Below are positions 17,367 to 25,798 of a stretch of 64,000 nt of DNA, piece after piece (positions within the stretch are counted from its first letter, which is position 1; every line of letters starts with the position of its first letter). The notes under the pieces were generated by a model. The model searched no databases. It was not told the origin of the DNA and saw only the letters and a list, made by a program, of their open reading frames with translations. This DNA comes from JAHTBL01 sp038532735 (GTDB lineage Bacteria > Pseudomonadota > Alphaproteobacteria > Rhodobacterales > Rhodobacteraceae). A program made the translations under genes and the position numbers. The stretch spans positions 248,001-312,000 of the forward strand of contig JBCBAC010000002.1 in the NCBI GenBank assembly GCA_038532735.1, written 5' to 3'.

Positions 17367-18134
17367 CTAAAACAACATACAATCCGCCCCCGGCGGCAAC
17401 GGCGCGGCCCCCTCCGGCAAAGTCGGCGTATATTCAAACGTCACGATCTGCGCCCCGCCATCAAAGGCCACGAACAACTGGTTCGACCCCGGCCGGATCG
17501 CAATCCCCTCCGGATCGGTCCCATATTCCAAGAGGCGCGCCTGCGCCAATAGCTCTCCCTCAGCGGTAAACTCATAAAGGCTGTTACTGCCTTCCCAATC
17601 ATCGACGATCAGCAAATGCCCCGTGCGCGGATCAATCGCGATCCCCTGCGCCTCGGTCAAAGGCGGGTCAAGCTGCATCGTATCAATCCGCTCCACCATC
17701 GCACCGCTGCGATCGAACCACGTCAGCCGCTCCGGATCATCCTCCACTGTCACGATCTGCCCCGCCGCATTCACCGCGACCCCTTCGGTATCCGCAGGGC
17801 CGCCATCCAGCGTAAACGGCTCCGCCAGCGGCGCCCCATCCTTGCTCAACCGCTGCAGCTTCCCGAACCCATCGCCGACCAGCAGATGATCATCCTCAAT
17901 CGTGATCGCTTTGATCCGGAAGAGATCGCTCGTGATCCGGCGCAGCTCATCGCCTTCCAGCGTGACCAATACCGCCTCGGGGCCCTCGTTGGCGATCCAA
18001 AGCCCGCAAAATGTCGGATCATACTCTAGGCTCGCGGGTCGGTTCAGCTCATAACGCCCGGTCTCCACCAGCCCGAGCGCCGCTGCAGACACCGGCACCA
18101 GCGCACCTATCAAAAGAATTGCCTTGCCAAACAT
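17367..18134 (-). CDS. Secreted beta-propeller (NHL/SMP-30-like) protein
   Basis: A 255-residue protein with a signal peptide (MFGKAILLIGALVPVSAAALG) and repeated blade-like segments of the form EGVAVNAAGQIVTVEDD, QGIAIDPRTGHLLIVDD and EGIAIRPGSNQLFVAFDGG, each with a Gly-Ile/Val-Ala strand and an Asp-rich turn. This is the pattern of six-bladed NHL or SdiA-regulated/phytase-like propellers. Length fits one small propeller. No catalytic triad can be named. It is transcribed away from the DUF6525 gene, and a 12-bp palindrome lies in the shared upstream region. Confidence 0.75.
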   Translation of the reverse strand: MFGKAILLIGALVPVSAAALGLVETGRYELNRPASLEYDPTFCGLWIANEGPEAVLVTLEGDELRRITSDLFRIKAITIEDDHLLVGDGFGKLQRLSKDGAPLAEPFTLDGGPADTEGVAVNAAGQIVTVEDDPERLTWFDRSGAMVERIDTMQLDPPLTEAQGIAIDPRTGHLLIVDDWEGSNSLYEFTAEGELLAQARLLEYGTDPEGIAIRPGSNQLFVAFDGGAQIVTFEYTPTLPEGAAPLPPGADCMLF

Positions 18135-18222
18135 CGTCGCCCCCGCGTGTGGCCTAACTTACAAACTGCACCGCCCCTGCGTCAGGTCAATTAAATACCG
18201 TATGGAGCGCTTGTAGATTGTG

Positions 18223-18234
18223 ATGTTATAACAT
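18223..18234. promoter_or_regulatory. Palindromic operator candidate ATGTTATAACAT
   Basis: A perfect 12-bp palindrome inside the 138-base AT-rich divergent region between the beta-propeller gene (start 18134) and the DUF6525 gene (start 18273). TGTTATAACA is reminiscent of Zur/Fur-family boxes, but no zinc-uptake gene is adjacent, so the regulator is open. Confidence 0.45.
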
Positions 18235-18272
18235 ACGAAATTGCGGACTTATGAACCGACGGAGCTGCCCCC

Positions 18273-18551
18273 GTGCCCCGAAACCGCGGAAAAACGAGCC
18301 TGAAGTGCAAACGTCGCGCCGCCAATCCGATGCGGGAGTATGACCATCTGCCCACCGAATTGCGCACCTGGCTGTCGCAAGCGGTGCTTCCGTGGCGCGC
18401 AGGCTCTGTTCAGCGCAGTTTCGAGAAAGCCCTGGCCCGCACCGGTAACCCCGAACAGGCCCTGCGAGAGCTTGACCAGATGCAAGCCCGCCTCGTCGCC
18501 AAAGACGCCGCAAAAGTCTGGGGCGCAACCTATCCGCTCAACCTCGGCTAA
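18273..18551 (+). CDS. DUF6525 family protein
   Basis: A 92-residue basic protein, MPRNRGKTSLKCKRR then a conserved core beginning MREYDHLPTELRTWLSQAVLPW and a helical tail with EQALRELDQMQ. I recognise the MREYDxLPxELRxWLxxAxLPW opening as the DUF6525 family, found in Rhodobacteraceae and of unknown function. The first 15 residues are Lys/Arg-rich and could bind nucleic acid. It stands alone, 138 bases from the divergent beta-propeller gene, and ends 15 bases from the convergent dehydrogenase gene. Confidence 0.8.
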   Translation: MPRNRGKTSLKCKRRAANPMREYDHLPTELRTWLSQAVLPWRAGSVQRSFEKALARTGNPEQALRELDQMQARLVAKDAAKVWGATYPLNLG

Positions 18552-18566
18552 GTCGCACCGCGCCCA

Positions 18567-20978
18567 TCAAGCGCGCAGCCGCTTGCCCTCTGGATCAAAC
18601 GGCGGCTCTGCCAGCACAACACCCCGATGCGGACGCCCAAGGATCATCACATCCACCTCGGCCCCGGCGTCGACGCCTTTCAAAAAACCCAGCGCCAAAG
18701 ACTTCTCAACGGTGTAGCCATAGGCCCCCGAACTAACGCGTCCAACAGGCGTGCCATCCGGGAGGAAAATCGGCTCCCCGCCGCTCGCATCCGCGCCATT
18801 CACGTCGAGCACTTCAACCATGGAAAGCTGCTCGCGCGCGGTCTCTTTCGACAGCGCCTCATAGGCCCCCTTGTTGAGAAACTCCTTCTCCATCTTAATG
18901 AGCGGCGCGAGCCCCACTTCCTGCGGCCAATATTCCGGCGAATACTCCCGGCTCCAGGATCCATAGCCCTTCTCGATCCGCAGGCTCATCAGCGCACGGC
19001 TTCCAACAGGCCCCGCACCAACCTCGCGCCCTGCCTCCAGCAAAGCCTCGTAAAGCCGCACCTGATCCTCGGTCTTGCAGTGCAGCTCCCAGCCAAGATC
19101 GCCGGTGAACGACACCCGCAAAGCCACCAGATCCACACCCGCCAACGTGATCCGCTGCGATCGCATGAACGGGAAGTCCTCGGTCGCGAGCGAGGCATTC
19201 GTCAACCGCTGCAACATCGCACGGCTTTCCGGCCCCGCCACATTGAACCCGCAATAGCCCTCGGTCTGGCTCTCAAAGGTCACGCTGTCAGGCCGTTCAA
19301 CCGCATTGAAAAACCGCAGGTGATACCGCTCCGCCATCCCGGACCCGATGATCAGGAACTCTTCGTCGTCCAGCTTAGTCACGGTGAAATCGCCCGCAAT
19401 CCCGCCGCGCTTGCCGATCAATGGCGTCAGGCAAGACCGCCCAACCGCTTTCGGCATGTTGTTGGCAAAGAGGCCGTTCAGCCAATCGCTCGCGCCTTCC
19501 CCTTTCACCGAATATTTCGCGAAGTTGGAGATATCGATGATCCCCGCCTTCTCCCGCAGCATCCGGCATTCCGCGCCAACCGGCTCCCACCAGTTCTGCC
19601 GCGTGAACCCGTTGGTATCCGCGACACCGGGCTGATCGGCAAACCACAGCGGATGCTCCCACCCGTAGTTCAGCCCAAAGACAGCCCCCATGCCTTGCTG
19701 CATCTCGTATGCGGGCCGCACCCGCGCCGGTCGCCCAGCACTGCGTTCCTCATTCGGGAAGTGGATGGAAAACCGGTTCGCATACTGATCCCCCACTCGC
19801 GCCTTGGTGAACTTGCGATCCGCCCAAGCCCCGAACCGCGCGACATCCCAAGGGAACATGTCCAGATGCGGCTCTCCGGTGACGATCCATTCGGCGGTCA
19901 AAGAGCCCAACCCACCGGACTGAGAGAACCCCGGAATGATCCCATTACAGCAGAAATAGCCCTTCAGCTCCGGCACAGGCCCAAACAAAGCGTTACTATC
20001 CGGCGACCAGATCATCGGCCCATTAATCACCCGCTTGATCCCCGCCTCACCAACAGCAGGCACCCGATCAATCGCCCGCATCATATTGTCCTCGATGCGT
20101 TCAAGATCATCGGCAAACAGCTCATGGCCGAACCCCTGCGGAGTCCCATCCTCCGCCCAGAACCGCACGTCCTTCTCATAAGCGCCCACCAGCAGGCCCT
20201 TGCCCTCCTGTCGCAGATAATACTCCCCATCCCGATCCGCGACCGACGGCAACCGCCGATCCAACGCTGCAATCTCCGCAATCGTCTCGGTCACGAAATA
20301 CTGGTGCTCGGTCGGCAAAAGCGGCAACTCAATCCCCGCCATCGCCGCCACCTCACGGCCCCACAAACCAGCGGCATTCACCACCACTTCGGTCCGGATA
20401 TCGCCCTTCGGCGTCCGTACAATCCACGTCCCATCCGGTTGCTGCTCCGTCCCCGTCACCGGCGTAAACCGATGGATCTCCGCCCCGTTCTGCCGCGCGC
20501 CCGAGGCATAGGCATTCGTCACACCCGACGGGTCCACATTCCCGCCCGAGGGCTCATACATGATGCAGCGGATGCCATCGTAATTAACGAGCGGATGCAG
20601 CCGCTCCGCCTCATCGCGGTCCACCTCGTAGAAGTTCAGCCCGTAATACTTGGCCTTTGCTGCCTGCAGACGCAGCTGATGCTCCCGCGCCTCAGTCTGC
20701 GCCAGATAGAGCGACCCCGGCTGGAACACACCGCAGCTTTGCCCCGTCTCTGCCTCCAAAGCGTTATACAAATCCATCGTATAATTCTGAATGCGCGTGA
20801 TGTTGTTGTTGTCATGCAGCCCGTGAATATTCGCCGCCGCGTGCCAAGTAGAGCCCGAGGTCAACTCGTCCCGCTCCAACAGAACAACATCCGTCCAGCC
20901 CAGCTTCGTCAGATGATAAAGGATCGAACACCCGATCACCCCGCCACCAATCACGACCGCCTGTGCGTGGGTTTTCAT
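18567..20978 (-). CDS. Dimethylglycine/sarcosine dehydrogenase (FAD oxidoreductase plus GcvT domains)
   Basis: An 803-residue two-part enzyme. Residues 1-400 form a DAO-type FAD domain with VVIGGGVIGCSILYHLTKLGW and LERDELTSGSTWHAAAN; the His of STWHAA is the residue that carries covalent FAD in DMGDH and SarDH. Residues about 430-803 are a GcvT-like folate-binding aminomethyltransferase domain (RALMSLRIEKGYGSWSREY, FLNKGAYEAL). It demethylates dimethylglycine or sarcosine, passing the methyl to tetrahydrofolate. ATG 20978 has GGAGG upstream, whereas 13 extra in-frame codons upstream look non-coding. Neighbouring Rieske oxygenase and creatinase genes support a role in betaine/creatine breakdown; choice between the two substrates is open. 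Confidence 0.9.
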   Translation of the reverse strand: MKTHAQAVVIGGGVIGCSILYHLTKLGWTDVVLLERDELTSGSTWHAAANIHGLHDNNNITRIQNYTMDLYNALEAETGQSCGVFQPGSLYLAQTEAREHQLRLQAAKAKYYGLNFYEVDRDEAERLHPLVNYDGIRCIMYEPSGGNVDPSGVTNAYASGARQNGAEIHRFTPVTGTEQQPDGTWIVRTPKGDIRTEVVVNAAGLWGREVAAMAGIELPLLPTEHQYFVTETIAEIAALDRRLPSVADRDGEYYLRQEGKGLLVGAYEKDVRFWAEDGTPQGFGHELFADDLERIEDNMMRAIDRVPAVGEAGIKRVINGPMIWSPDSNALFGPVPELKGYFCCNGIIPGFSQSGGLGSLTAEWIVTGEPHLDMFPWDVARFGAWADRKFTKARVGDQYANRFSIHFPNEERSAGRPARVRPAYEMQQGMGAVFGLNYGWEHPLWFADQPGVADTNGFTRQNWWEPVGAECRMLREKAGIIDISNFAKYSVKGEGASDWLNGLFANNMPKAVGRSCLTPLIGKRGGIAGDFTVTKLDDEEFLIIGSGMAERYHLRFFNAVERPDSVTFESQTEGYCGFNVAGPESRAMLQRLTNASLATEDFPFMRSQRITLAGVDLVALRVSFTGDLGWELHCKTEDQVRLYEALLEAGREVGAGPVGSRALMSLRIEKGYGSWSREYSPEYWPQEVGLAPLIKMEKEFLNKGAYEALSKETAREQLSMVEVLDVNGADASGGEPIFLPDGTPVGRVSSGAYGYTVEKSLALGFLKGVDAGAEVDVMILGRPHRGVVLAEPPFDPEGKRLRA

Positions 20979-21061
20979 CGCCGAACCTCCATCCTTGCGC
21001 CCCCCCACTCTACGCAAGCCCTCAGCCTCATATCGCCCGTTCGCGCCAAATCAGCCCCCTT

Positions 21062-21280
21062 TCAGTCGCAAACCGGCTCGCGGCCCTCATCGGCCAACCT
21101 TTGACGCAAAGCCACCGCTTCCGGTGCCCCGCTTTCCAGCGCAAAAACATACGCGTGGGTCAGATAGAAACACGCCGCGTCCACATCGCCCGCCTCATCC
21201 GCAGCTTGCGTATAAAGCCGGGTCAAGGCGGCCTTGTCGCCCGCCTCATGCGCCGCCAGCAAAGCCGCGTCCAGACTCAC
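21062..21280 (-). CDS. Small conserved hypothetical protein (helical, TPR-like)
   Basis: A 72-residue protein starting at GTG 21280, where GTGA overlaps the Rieske-gene stop; an 11-codon longer version (from 21313) would lie inside the Rieske gene and is less likely. The sequence SLDAALLAAHEAGDKAALTRLYTQAADEAGDVDAACFYLTHAYVFALESG is two helical hairpins with Sel1/TPR-like spacing. I recognise the pattern as recurring in Rhodobacteraceae but know no function. The coupling to the Rieske gene suggests a linked role. Confidence 0.7.
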   Translation of the reverse strand: MSLDAALLAAHEAGDKAALTRLYTQAADEAGDVDAACFYLTHAYVFALESGAPEAVALRQRLADEGREPVCD

Positions 21281-22428
21281 CGCCGCGCCGCATCCACAGC
21301 TGAGGCAACCCAATGATGAAAATTATGCGTCGGCCCATCCATCTCCGGCGAGAATTTGCCCCCGTCAAACAGCACCCCGTGACGACCCTTCTGCATGCCC
21401 TCGACCACAAAAATGTCCTCGACAAAAACACCCTTCCACTGCAACGCATTAGCCTCCCGCAACGCAGCGAGATCGGGGTCAGACGCACCGTCCTGCGCGT
21501 AATAAATCTCGATATGCTCGACCGTCTGATCCAGCGCCTTCGGCTCCAGAACGATGGCAAAGTAATGATCCCGGTGGATCCCCAACAACACGTTGGGATA
21601 GACGGCGATATACTCCGCCCCCTCGTCCCACTGCTCCGAATGCGGGCCGAAATCCGGGAATGTCTCCCCATTCTCGCCCCTCAGTTGCCGATAGACCAGC
21701 GTCCCCTGCCCCGAATACGCACCCGGAGCCTCAATGTTGTAATGATCCTCCAGCCGCGAATAGCTGTTCAGCCCCGGATGCACCCATGGCAAATGATAGC
21801 TCTCGCAGTAGTTCTCTACCGCCAGCTTCCAGTTCGTCGCCACCTCCAGCTTGAACGAGGATGCAGCACCCCCATGCACCATCGGCCCCTCAAACTCCGC
21901 CCAGCGGGCCAGCAACTCCGCATGCACTTCCTCAAACGGCGCCGCATTGCCGTTCACATTCACATAGATCACGTCATGCCAGACATACGACGGCACCCGG
22001 ATTAAACCCAACGCGTCGCGCTTGATCTCAGCATGGGTGTTATGCCCCGGTCCACCGACATGCGGCGTCGATTTCAGCTCCCCTTTGAGCGAATAGCACC
22101 AAGAATGGTAAGGACACCGGATCGCCCCTTCGATCTTGCGCGGTTCCTCCACAAGGATCATCCCGCGATGCCGGCAGGTGTTCTGAAACACCCCCACCTC
22201 GCCATCCCGATCCCGCACAACCAGCAGCGGCATTCCTAGAAAATCCACCGGCCTCGCATCGCCGATCTCGGGCACATCCTTGCCAAAACCCACGCCTGCC
22301 CAGTGATTGAACAGCACCGCCTGACGCTCTTCCTCGAACACCTCGGGTGAGACGTAATGCGCATTCGGCAGCCCTTTGGCCTGTGCCACCGAGGTCATCA
22401 CAGCGCCCAAATTCGTTTGCGTGTTCAT
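21277..22428 (-). CDS. Rieske [2Fe-2S] oxygenase alpha subunit, betaine-demethylase type
   Basis: A 383-residue Rieske non-heme iron oxygenase. The Rieske centre is C85-x-H87 in CRHRGM and C105-x2-H108 in CPYHSW. The mononuclear iron site is in ENYCESYHLPWVHPGLN (His-x4/5-His). ATG 22428 follows a GGGAGGG ribosome site; an in-frame extension of 28 codons is rejected. Proteins of this shape include glycine betaine and stachydrine demethylases (GbcA/Stc2). Location two genes before dimethylglycine/sarcosine dehydrogenase on the same strand supports betaine to dimethylglycine. A reductase partner (GbcB-like) is not in the window. Confidence 0.85.
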   Translation of the reverse strand: MNTQTNLGAVMTSVAQAKGLPNAHYVSPEVFEEERQAVLFNHWAGVGFGKDVPEIGDARPVDFLGMPLLVVRDRDGEVGVFQNTCRHRGMILVEEPRKIEGAIRCPYHSWCYSLKGELKSTPHVGGPGHNTHAEIKRDALGLIRVPSYVWHDVIYVNVNGNAAPFEEVHAELLARWAEFEGPMVHGGAASSFKLEVATNWKLAVENYCESYHLPWVHPGLNSYSRLEDHYNIEAPGAYSGQGTLVYRQLRGENGETFPDFGPHSEQWDEGAEYIAVYPNVLLGIHRDHYFAIVLEPKALDQTVEHIEIYYAQDGASDPDLAALREANALQWKGVFVEDIFVVEGMQKGRHGVLFDGGKFSPEMDGPTHNFHHWVASAVDAARR

Positions 22429-22533
22429 CAGCAATCCCTCCCGAAGACCTGCGAAAAGTCTGACGCGAGACACCGCACCGCTCAAGTCACGAAAGCGTCG
22501 CCGGATTTGCAAAGACCGACAAAATAGGCCCGT

Positions 22534-23241
22534 TCAGGGCAAATCCGGCCCCGCGCCGCTGATCTCCACCAGCACATCAGCATAATCGGCCACCGCCGCT
22601 TCGCCTTTGGGGCTGAGCGCATAAACGCCACGCTCCACCCGCTCGAACCAACCATAATGATTGTCCGCCATCACCCGTCGCGCGACCTCAACGCCCGACG
22701 CCTCTGCCACCGCGCTTGCCTTCAAAGGCCCACCGCGCAGCGCACCCACACAGCGCAGCGCGTCATGCCGGTACGCCGTGACAATCCCAACGCGCATCTG
22801 ACCGCCCGTATTCGGATCGCCCACCAGCCGCGCGAACTCCCGCAAAAGCCGGCCCTTGCGCTGCTTTGATTGCCGCGGCACGTAGGGCTCAGGGTCCAGA
22901 TGCACCTCCGTGTAGCCATCCTTCAACCGCACGGTGATCAGCCCCAGCCCCAGCCGTCTGCACAGCAACTTGTTGTTCTTCAACGACGCTTTGAACTGCC
23001 GCCCCTTGCCCCGCGGCACCGCCAGATAGACGTCATCGCTCAGCCGCTGACGCGCGATCCCCTGATGATAGAGCGCCAGCGAAAATCCGGTCTTCAGCTC
23101 CACAATCACCGGGTCATCACCGTCCCGTACGGCCACAATATCTGCCGCGCCCACCTCGCCTTTAACCTCGTAACCCTGCCCTTCCAGCAGGGCCTTCACA
23201 GGTCCATAAAGCTCGGTTTCCTTGATCGGTGCTTTCGCCAT
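22534..23241 (-). CDS. DUF2161 family PD-(D/E)XK nuclease-fold protein
   Basis: A 235-residue protein. ETELYGPVKALLEGQGY then GAADIVAVRDGDDPVIVELKTGFS gives the core Asp and the ELK triplet of the PD-(D/E)xK phosphodiesterase fold. The C-terminal part (about 150-230) looks like a winged-helix domain: LKASAVAEASGVEVARRVMADNHYGWFERVERGVYALSPKGEAAV. The family is called DUF2161 and is common in alphaproteobacteria; its substrate is unknown. No partner methylase or restriction gene is nearby, so a repair or housekeeping role is as likely as defence. Confidence 0.82.
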   Translation of the reverse strand: MAKAPIKETELYGPVKALLEGQGYEVKGEVGAADIVAVRDGDDPVIVELKTGFSLALYHQGIARQRLSDDVYLAVPRGKGRQFKASLKNNKLLCRRLGLGLITVRLKDGYTEVHLDPEPYVPRQSKQRKGRLLREFARLVGDPNTGGQMRVGIVTAYRHDALRCVGALRGGPLKASAVAEASGVEVARRVMADNHYGWFERVERGVYALSPKGEAAVADYADVLVEISGAGPDLP

Positions 23242-23372
23242 ACCCGCATCCTAGCGCAGGCAAAGACGTCAAAAAACCCTTAAAGAACAGCGCGTTCCTG
23301 CGTTAACCCTTATTATGTTAAGTCTTGAGATCAAAAACCCAATGATATCAACGAAGGCGTCTCGCAAACCCG

Positions 23373-23388
23373 GTTTCGCATGCGAAAC
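23373..23388. repeat. Perfect 16-bp palindrome in the creatinase/DUF2161 intergenic region
   Basis: GTTTCGCATGCGAAAC is its own reverse complement and is embedded in a larger imperfect hairpin that begins AGGCGT and ends ACGCCT. It lies in the 174-base gap between the creatinase stop (23416) and the DUF2161 start (23241), both on the minus strand. There is no T-run, so it is either a 3' stabilising structure for creatinase mRNA or an operator. The rest of this gap is AT-rich. Confidence 0.5.
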
Positions 23389-23415
23389 GCCTCCCCTTCA
23401 TCTTGGCAAAAAAAC

Positions 23416-24618
23416 TCAGACCACGTTGAAATCAGGCCCATACGGATAGCCCGTGATATTCTCGTTCCCGTCCTCGGTAATCACCAGAATATCATGCTCC
23501 CGGTAGCCCCCCGCCCCGGGCTGCCCATCAGCAATCGTCAGCATCGGCTCCATCGAGATCACCATCCCCGGCTCCAACAGCGTGTCGATGTCCTCGCGCA
23601 GTTCCAACCCTGCCTCACGCCCGTAATAATGCGACAGAACCCCAAAGGAATGCCCATAGCCAAAGGTCCGGTACTGCAGCAAATCCCGCTCCTCAAAAAA
23701 CGCATTCACGCCAGCCGTCACCTCCGCACATGACACCCCGGGTTTCAGCAGCGACATCCCCAATTCATGCGCCCCCACATTCGCCTCCCAGATCGCGCGG
23801 GAGGCGTCATCGACCTCCCCCACAAAAAGCGTCCGCTCCAGCGCTGTGTAATAGCCCGAGATCATGGGAAACGTGTTCAAGCTCAAGATATCGCCCCGCT
23901 GCAACACACGCCCCGTCACCGGATTATGCGCGCCATCCGTGTTGATCCCGGACTGAAACCAAACCCAGGTGTCGCGATATTCCGCGTCGGGAAACCGCTT
24001 GGCGATCTCCACTTCCATCGCGTCGCGCCCGGCCATCGCCACATCAATCTCGCGCACGCCTTCTTTGATCGCATCGCGGATCGCATAGCCGCCCACATCC
24101 GCCACGGCAGCCCCCGCGCGGATCAGATCAATCTCAGCCGCAGATTTATGCATCCGCTGCCGCATCGTGGCAGGCGCCAGATCCGTAACCTCAGAGGGTT
24201 CCAGCATCGCGCAGAAAAGGTCGCGCTGCGAAACCGTCATGTGATCGCCCTCGTAACCGCAATGCATCCCGGTCCCGGTCACAGACCGCACCGCGCGCCA
24301 GTAATTGTTCCGCTGCCAATCGGTATAGGTGATGTTGTCGCCATAACTCCGCCGCCACGGCTGCCCCGCATCAATCCCGGCGGAGATCGTCACGCATTCC
24401 GTGTCAGTCACAACCAACCCGTAAGGCCGCCCGAACGCGCAATAGAGAAAACCCGAATAGTAAGCGATATTGTGCATCGACGTGAACACAGCCGCCTGCA
24501 CCCCAGCCTCTGCCATAATCGCGCGCAGCCCCTTCAGCCGCGCCTCATACTCGGCGTCCTCAAAGGGCAATTGGGCCTTTTGGCCATTGTGATAACGATA
24601 GAATTCAGGACGGTTCAT
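23416..24618 (-). CDS. Creatinase (creatine amidinohydrolase)
   Basis: A 400-residue pita-bread-fold hydrolase (M24-like) that splits creatine into sarcosine and urea. Long blocks are shared with pseudomonad creatinase: FTSMHNIAYYSGFLYCAFGRPY, GIDAGQPWRRSYGDNITYTDW, WFQSGINTDGAHNPVTGR and TFGYGHSFGVLSHYYGREAG. H231 in DGAHNP corresponds to the catalytic His232. Length matches the family (about 400). ATG 24618 has GGAGG upstream. Sarcosine formed here could be oxidised by the FAD/GcvT enzyme at 18.6-21 kb. Ectoine hydrolase (DoeA) is a related fold, but the wording here is creatinase. Confidence 0.93.
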   Translation of the reverse strand: MNRPEFYRYHNGQKAQLPFEDAEYEARLKGLRAIMAEAGVQAAVFTSMHNIAYYSGFLYCAFGRPYGLVVTDTECVTISAGIDAGQPWRRSYGDNITYTDWQRNNYWRAVRSVTGTGMHCGYEGDHMTVSQRDLFCAMLEPSEVTDLAPATMRQRMHKSAAEIDLIRAGAAVADVGGYAIRDAIKEGVREIDVAMAGRDAMEVEIAKRFPDAEYRDTWVWFQSGINTDGAHNPVTGRVLQRGDILSLNTFPMISGYYTALERTLFVGEVDDASRAIWEANVGAHELGMSLLKPGVSCAEVTAGVNAFFEERDLLQYRTFGYGHSFGVLSHYYGREAGLELREDIDTLLEPGMVISMEPMLTIADGQPGAGGYREHDILVITEDGNENITGYPYGPDFNVV

Positions 24619-24768
24619 AGCGACCTCCGATCAAAGAGATCCCGGCGTTCAGGATTGTGAGAAAAGCAGCAACCGGGCGACGCCATCGCCCCTGCAAAGC
24701 CACGCTGGCCCAAAGCGCCAAATAAGTAAAGTCTTGCGCCGCAGGCGCGCATTTGACTAGCTGATCCC

Positions 24769-25743
24769 ATGCAGCCCGGCGCTCAAAATCTCATCACTGA
24801 CGTCCCCGGCCTGCTGGTCGGCAATGCACATGATGCAACGATCAAGACCGGCACCACGGTGGTCACAGCAGACCAACCCTTCACAGCCGGTGTTCACATC
24901 ATGGGCGGCGCCCCCGGTACGCGGGAGACCGATTTGCTCTCCCCAGACCGCCTCATCCAAAAGGTCGATGCCTTGGTGCTGTCCGGAGGCTCCGCCCTTG
25001 GCCTCGATGCTGCATCCGGCGTCGCCAACGCGTTTCGCGCGCGAAACCGAGGATTTGAGGTGGGCGGGCAGCAGGTGCCGATTGTGCCTGCGGCGATCCT
25101 CTTTGATCTGCTGAATGGCGGCGACAAGAACTGGGACCAGAACCCCTATGCAACGCTCGGGGAAGAGGCGCTTACCAACGCCTCCGGCCACTTCGAAATC
25201 GGTACTCAAGGGGCTGGCTTTGGCGCAACGACCGCCACGACTATGGGGGGCCTTGGCTCGGCCTCTGCCGTCATCAATGGGCACACCGTAGGGGCCCTCG
25301 TCGCCGTCAATGCCCTTGGGTCGGCCACTGTACCCGGGACCAAATCCTTCTGGGCAGCCCCCTTTGAACAAGGCTGTGAATTCGGCGGTTTGCCCTCTGC
25401 CACAGCCTTCCCGAAGACCATGCCCGACACCAAGCTCAGCCAGCACAACACAACCATCGCCATCGTCGCCACCGACGCCCCATTGACCCAAGCCCAATGC
25501 ACGCGGCTGGCGACGGCGGCCCATGACGGCATGGCGCGGGCCTTGGTGCCGTCCCATACGCCTTTCGACGGGGACCTCGTGTTTGCCGCCTCCACCACGG
25601 ACGGGCAGACCGACGACGCGACCCTGCTGAACCTTTGTCACGCCGCAGCCACCACCCTCGCCCGGGGCATCGCACGCGGGGTTTTCGCAGCGAAACCGCA
25701 ACCAAATGACCCTTTGCCGTGTTGGTCTCAGTCGCCGGAGTGA
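24769..25743 (+). CDS. P1 (S58/DmpA-NylC) family self-processing hydrolase
   Basis: A 324-residue Ntn-hydrolase-like protein. It opens NLITDVPGLLVGNAHD and continues LSGGSALGLDAASGV, both typical of P1 peptidases. N227/T228 in SQHNTTIAIVAT aligns with the Asn|Thr autocleavage site of NylC, so the precursor should self-cleave before T228 to yield a chain with an N-terminal Thr nucleophile. Family members hydrolyse amides, beta-peptides and nylon oligomers; the natural substrate here is unknown. It is divergent from creatinase across 150 bases. Confidence 0.85.
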   Translation: MQPGAQNLITDVPGLLVGNAHDATIKTGTTVVTADQPFTAGVHIMGGAPGTRETDLLSPDRLIQKVDALVLSGGSALGLDAASGVANAFRARNRGFEVGGQQVPIVPAAILFDLLNGGDKNWDQNPYATLGEEALTNASGHFEIGTQGAGFGATTATTMGGLGSASAVINGHTVGALVAVNALGSATVPGTKSFWAAPFEQGCEFGGLPSATAFPKTMPDTKLSQHNTTIAIVATDAPLTQAQCTRLATAAHDGMARALVPSHTPFDGDLVFAASTTDGQTDDATLLNLCHAAATTLARGIARGVFAAKPQPNDPLPCWSQSPE

Positions 25744-25798
25744 GTTGCCAATCCTGCGCGACATGCCATTTATGACCCAATGATTAAGGGAGAGACCG

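Noticed and set aside
18627..21104. An 825-codon open frame antisense to the dimethylglycine/sarcosine dehydrogenase gene
   Set aside because: It mirrors a clear enzyme gene, is rich in Arg/Pro/His, has no recognisable motif, and is expected from strong G/C bias at third positions on the coding strand.
21281..21313. Longer start (MGCLSCGCGAAV...) for the small gene after the Rieske gene
   Set aside because: The Cys-rich start looks attractive as a metal site but is the out-of-frame reading of the Rieske gene's end; GTG 21280 fits the stop-start overlap.
22534..23241. DUF2161 protein as part of a restriction or anti-phage system
   Set aside because: The nuclease core is visible, but there is no methylase, specificity or other defence gene around it.
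23313..23323. A dif recombination site
   Set aside because: Only the XerD arm resembles dif; the other arm does not match and the skew change has origin-like, not terminus-like, polarity. Kept as a low-interest finding only.
24619..25798. A replication origin at the GC-skew change
   Set aside because: No initiator gene, iteron array or clear DnaA-box cluster is visible in this stretch.
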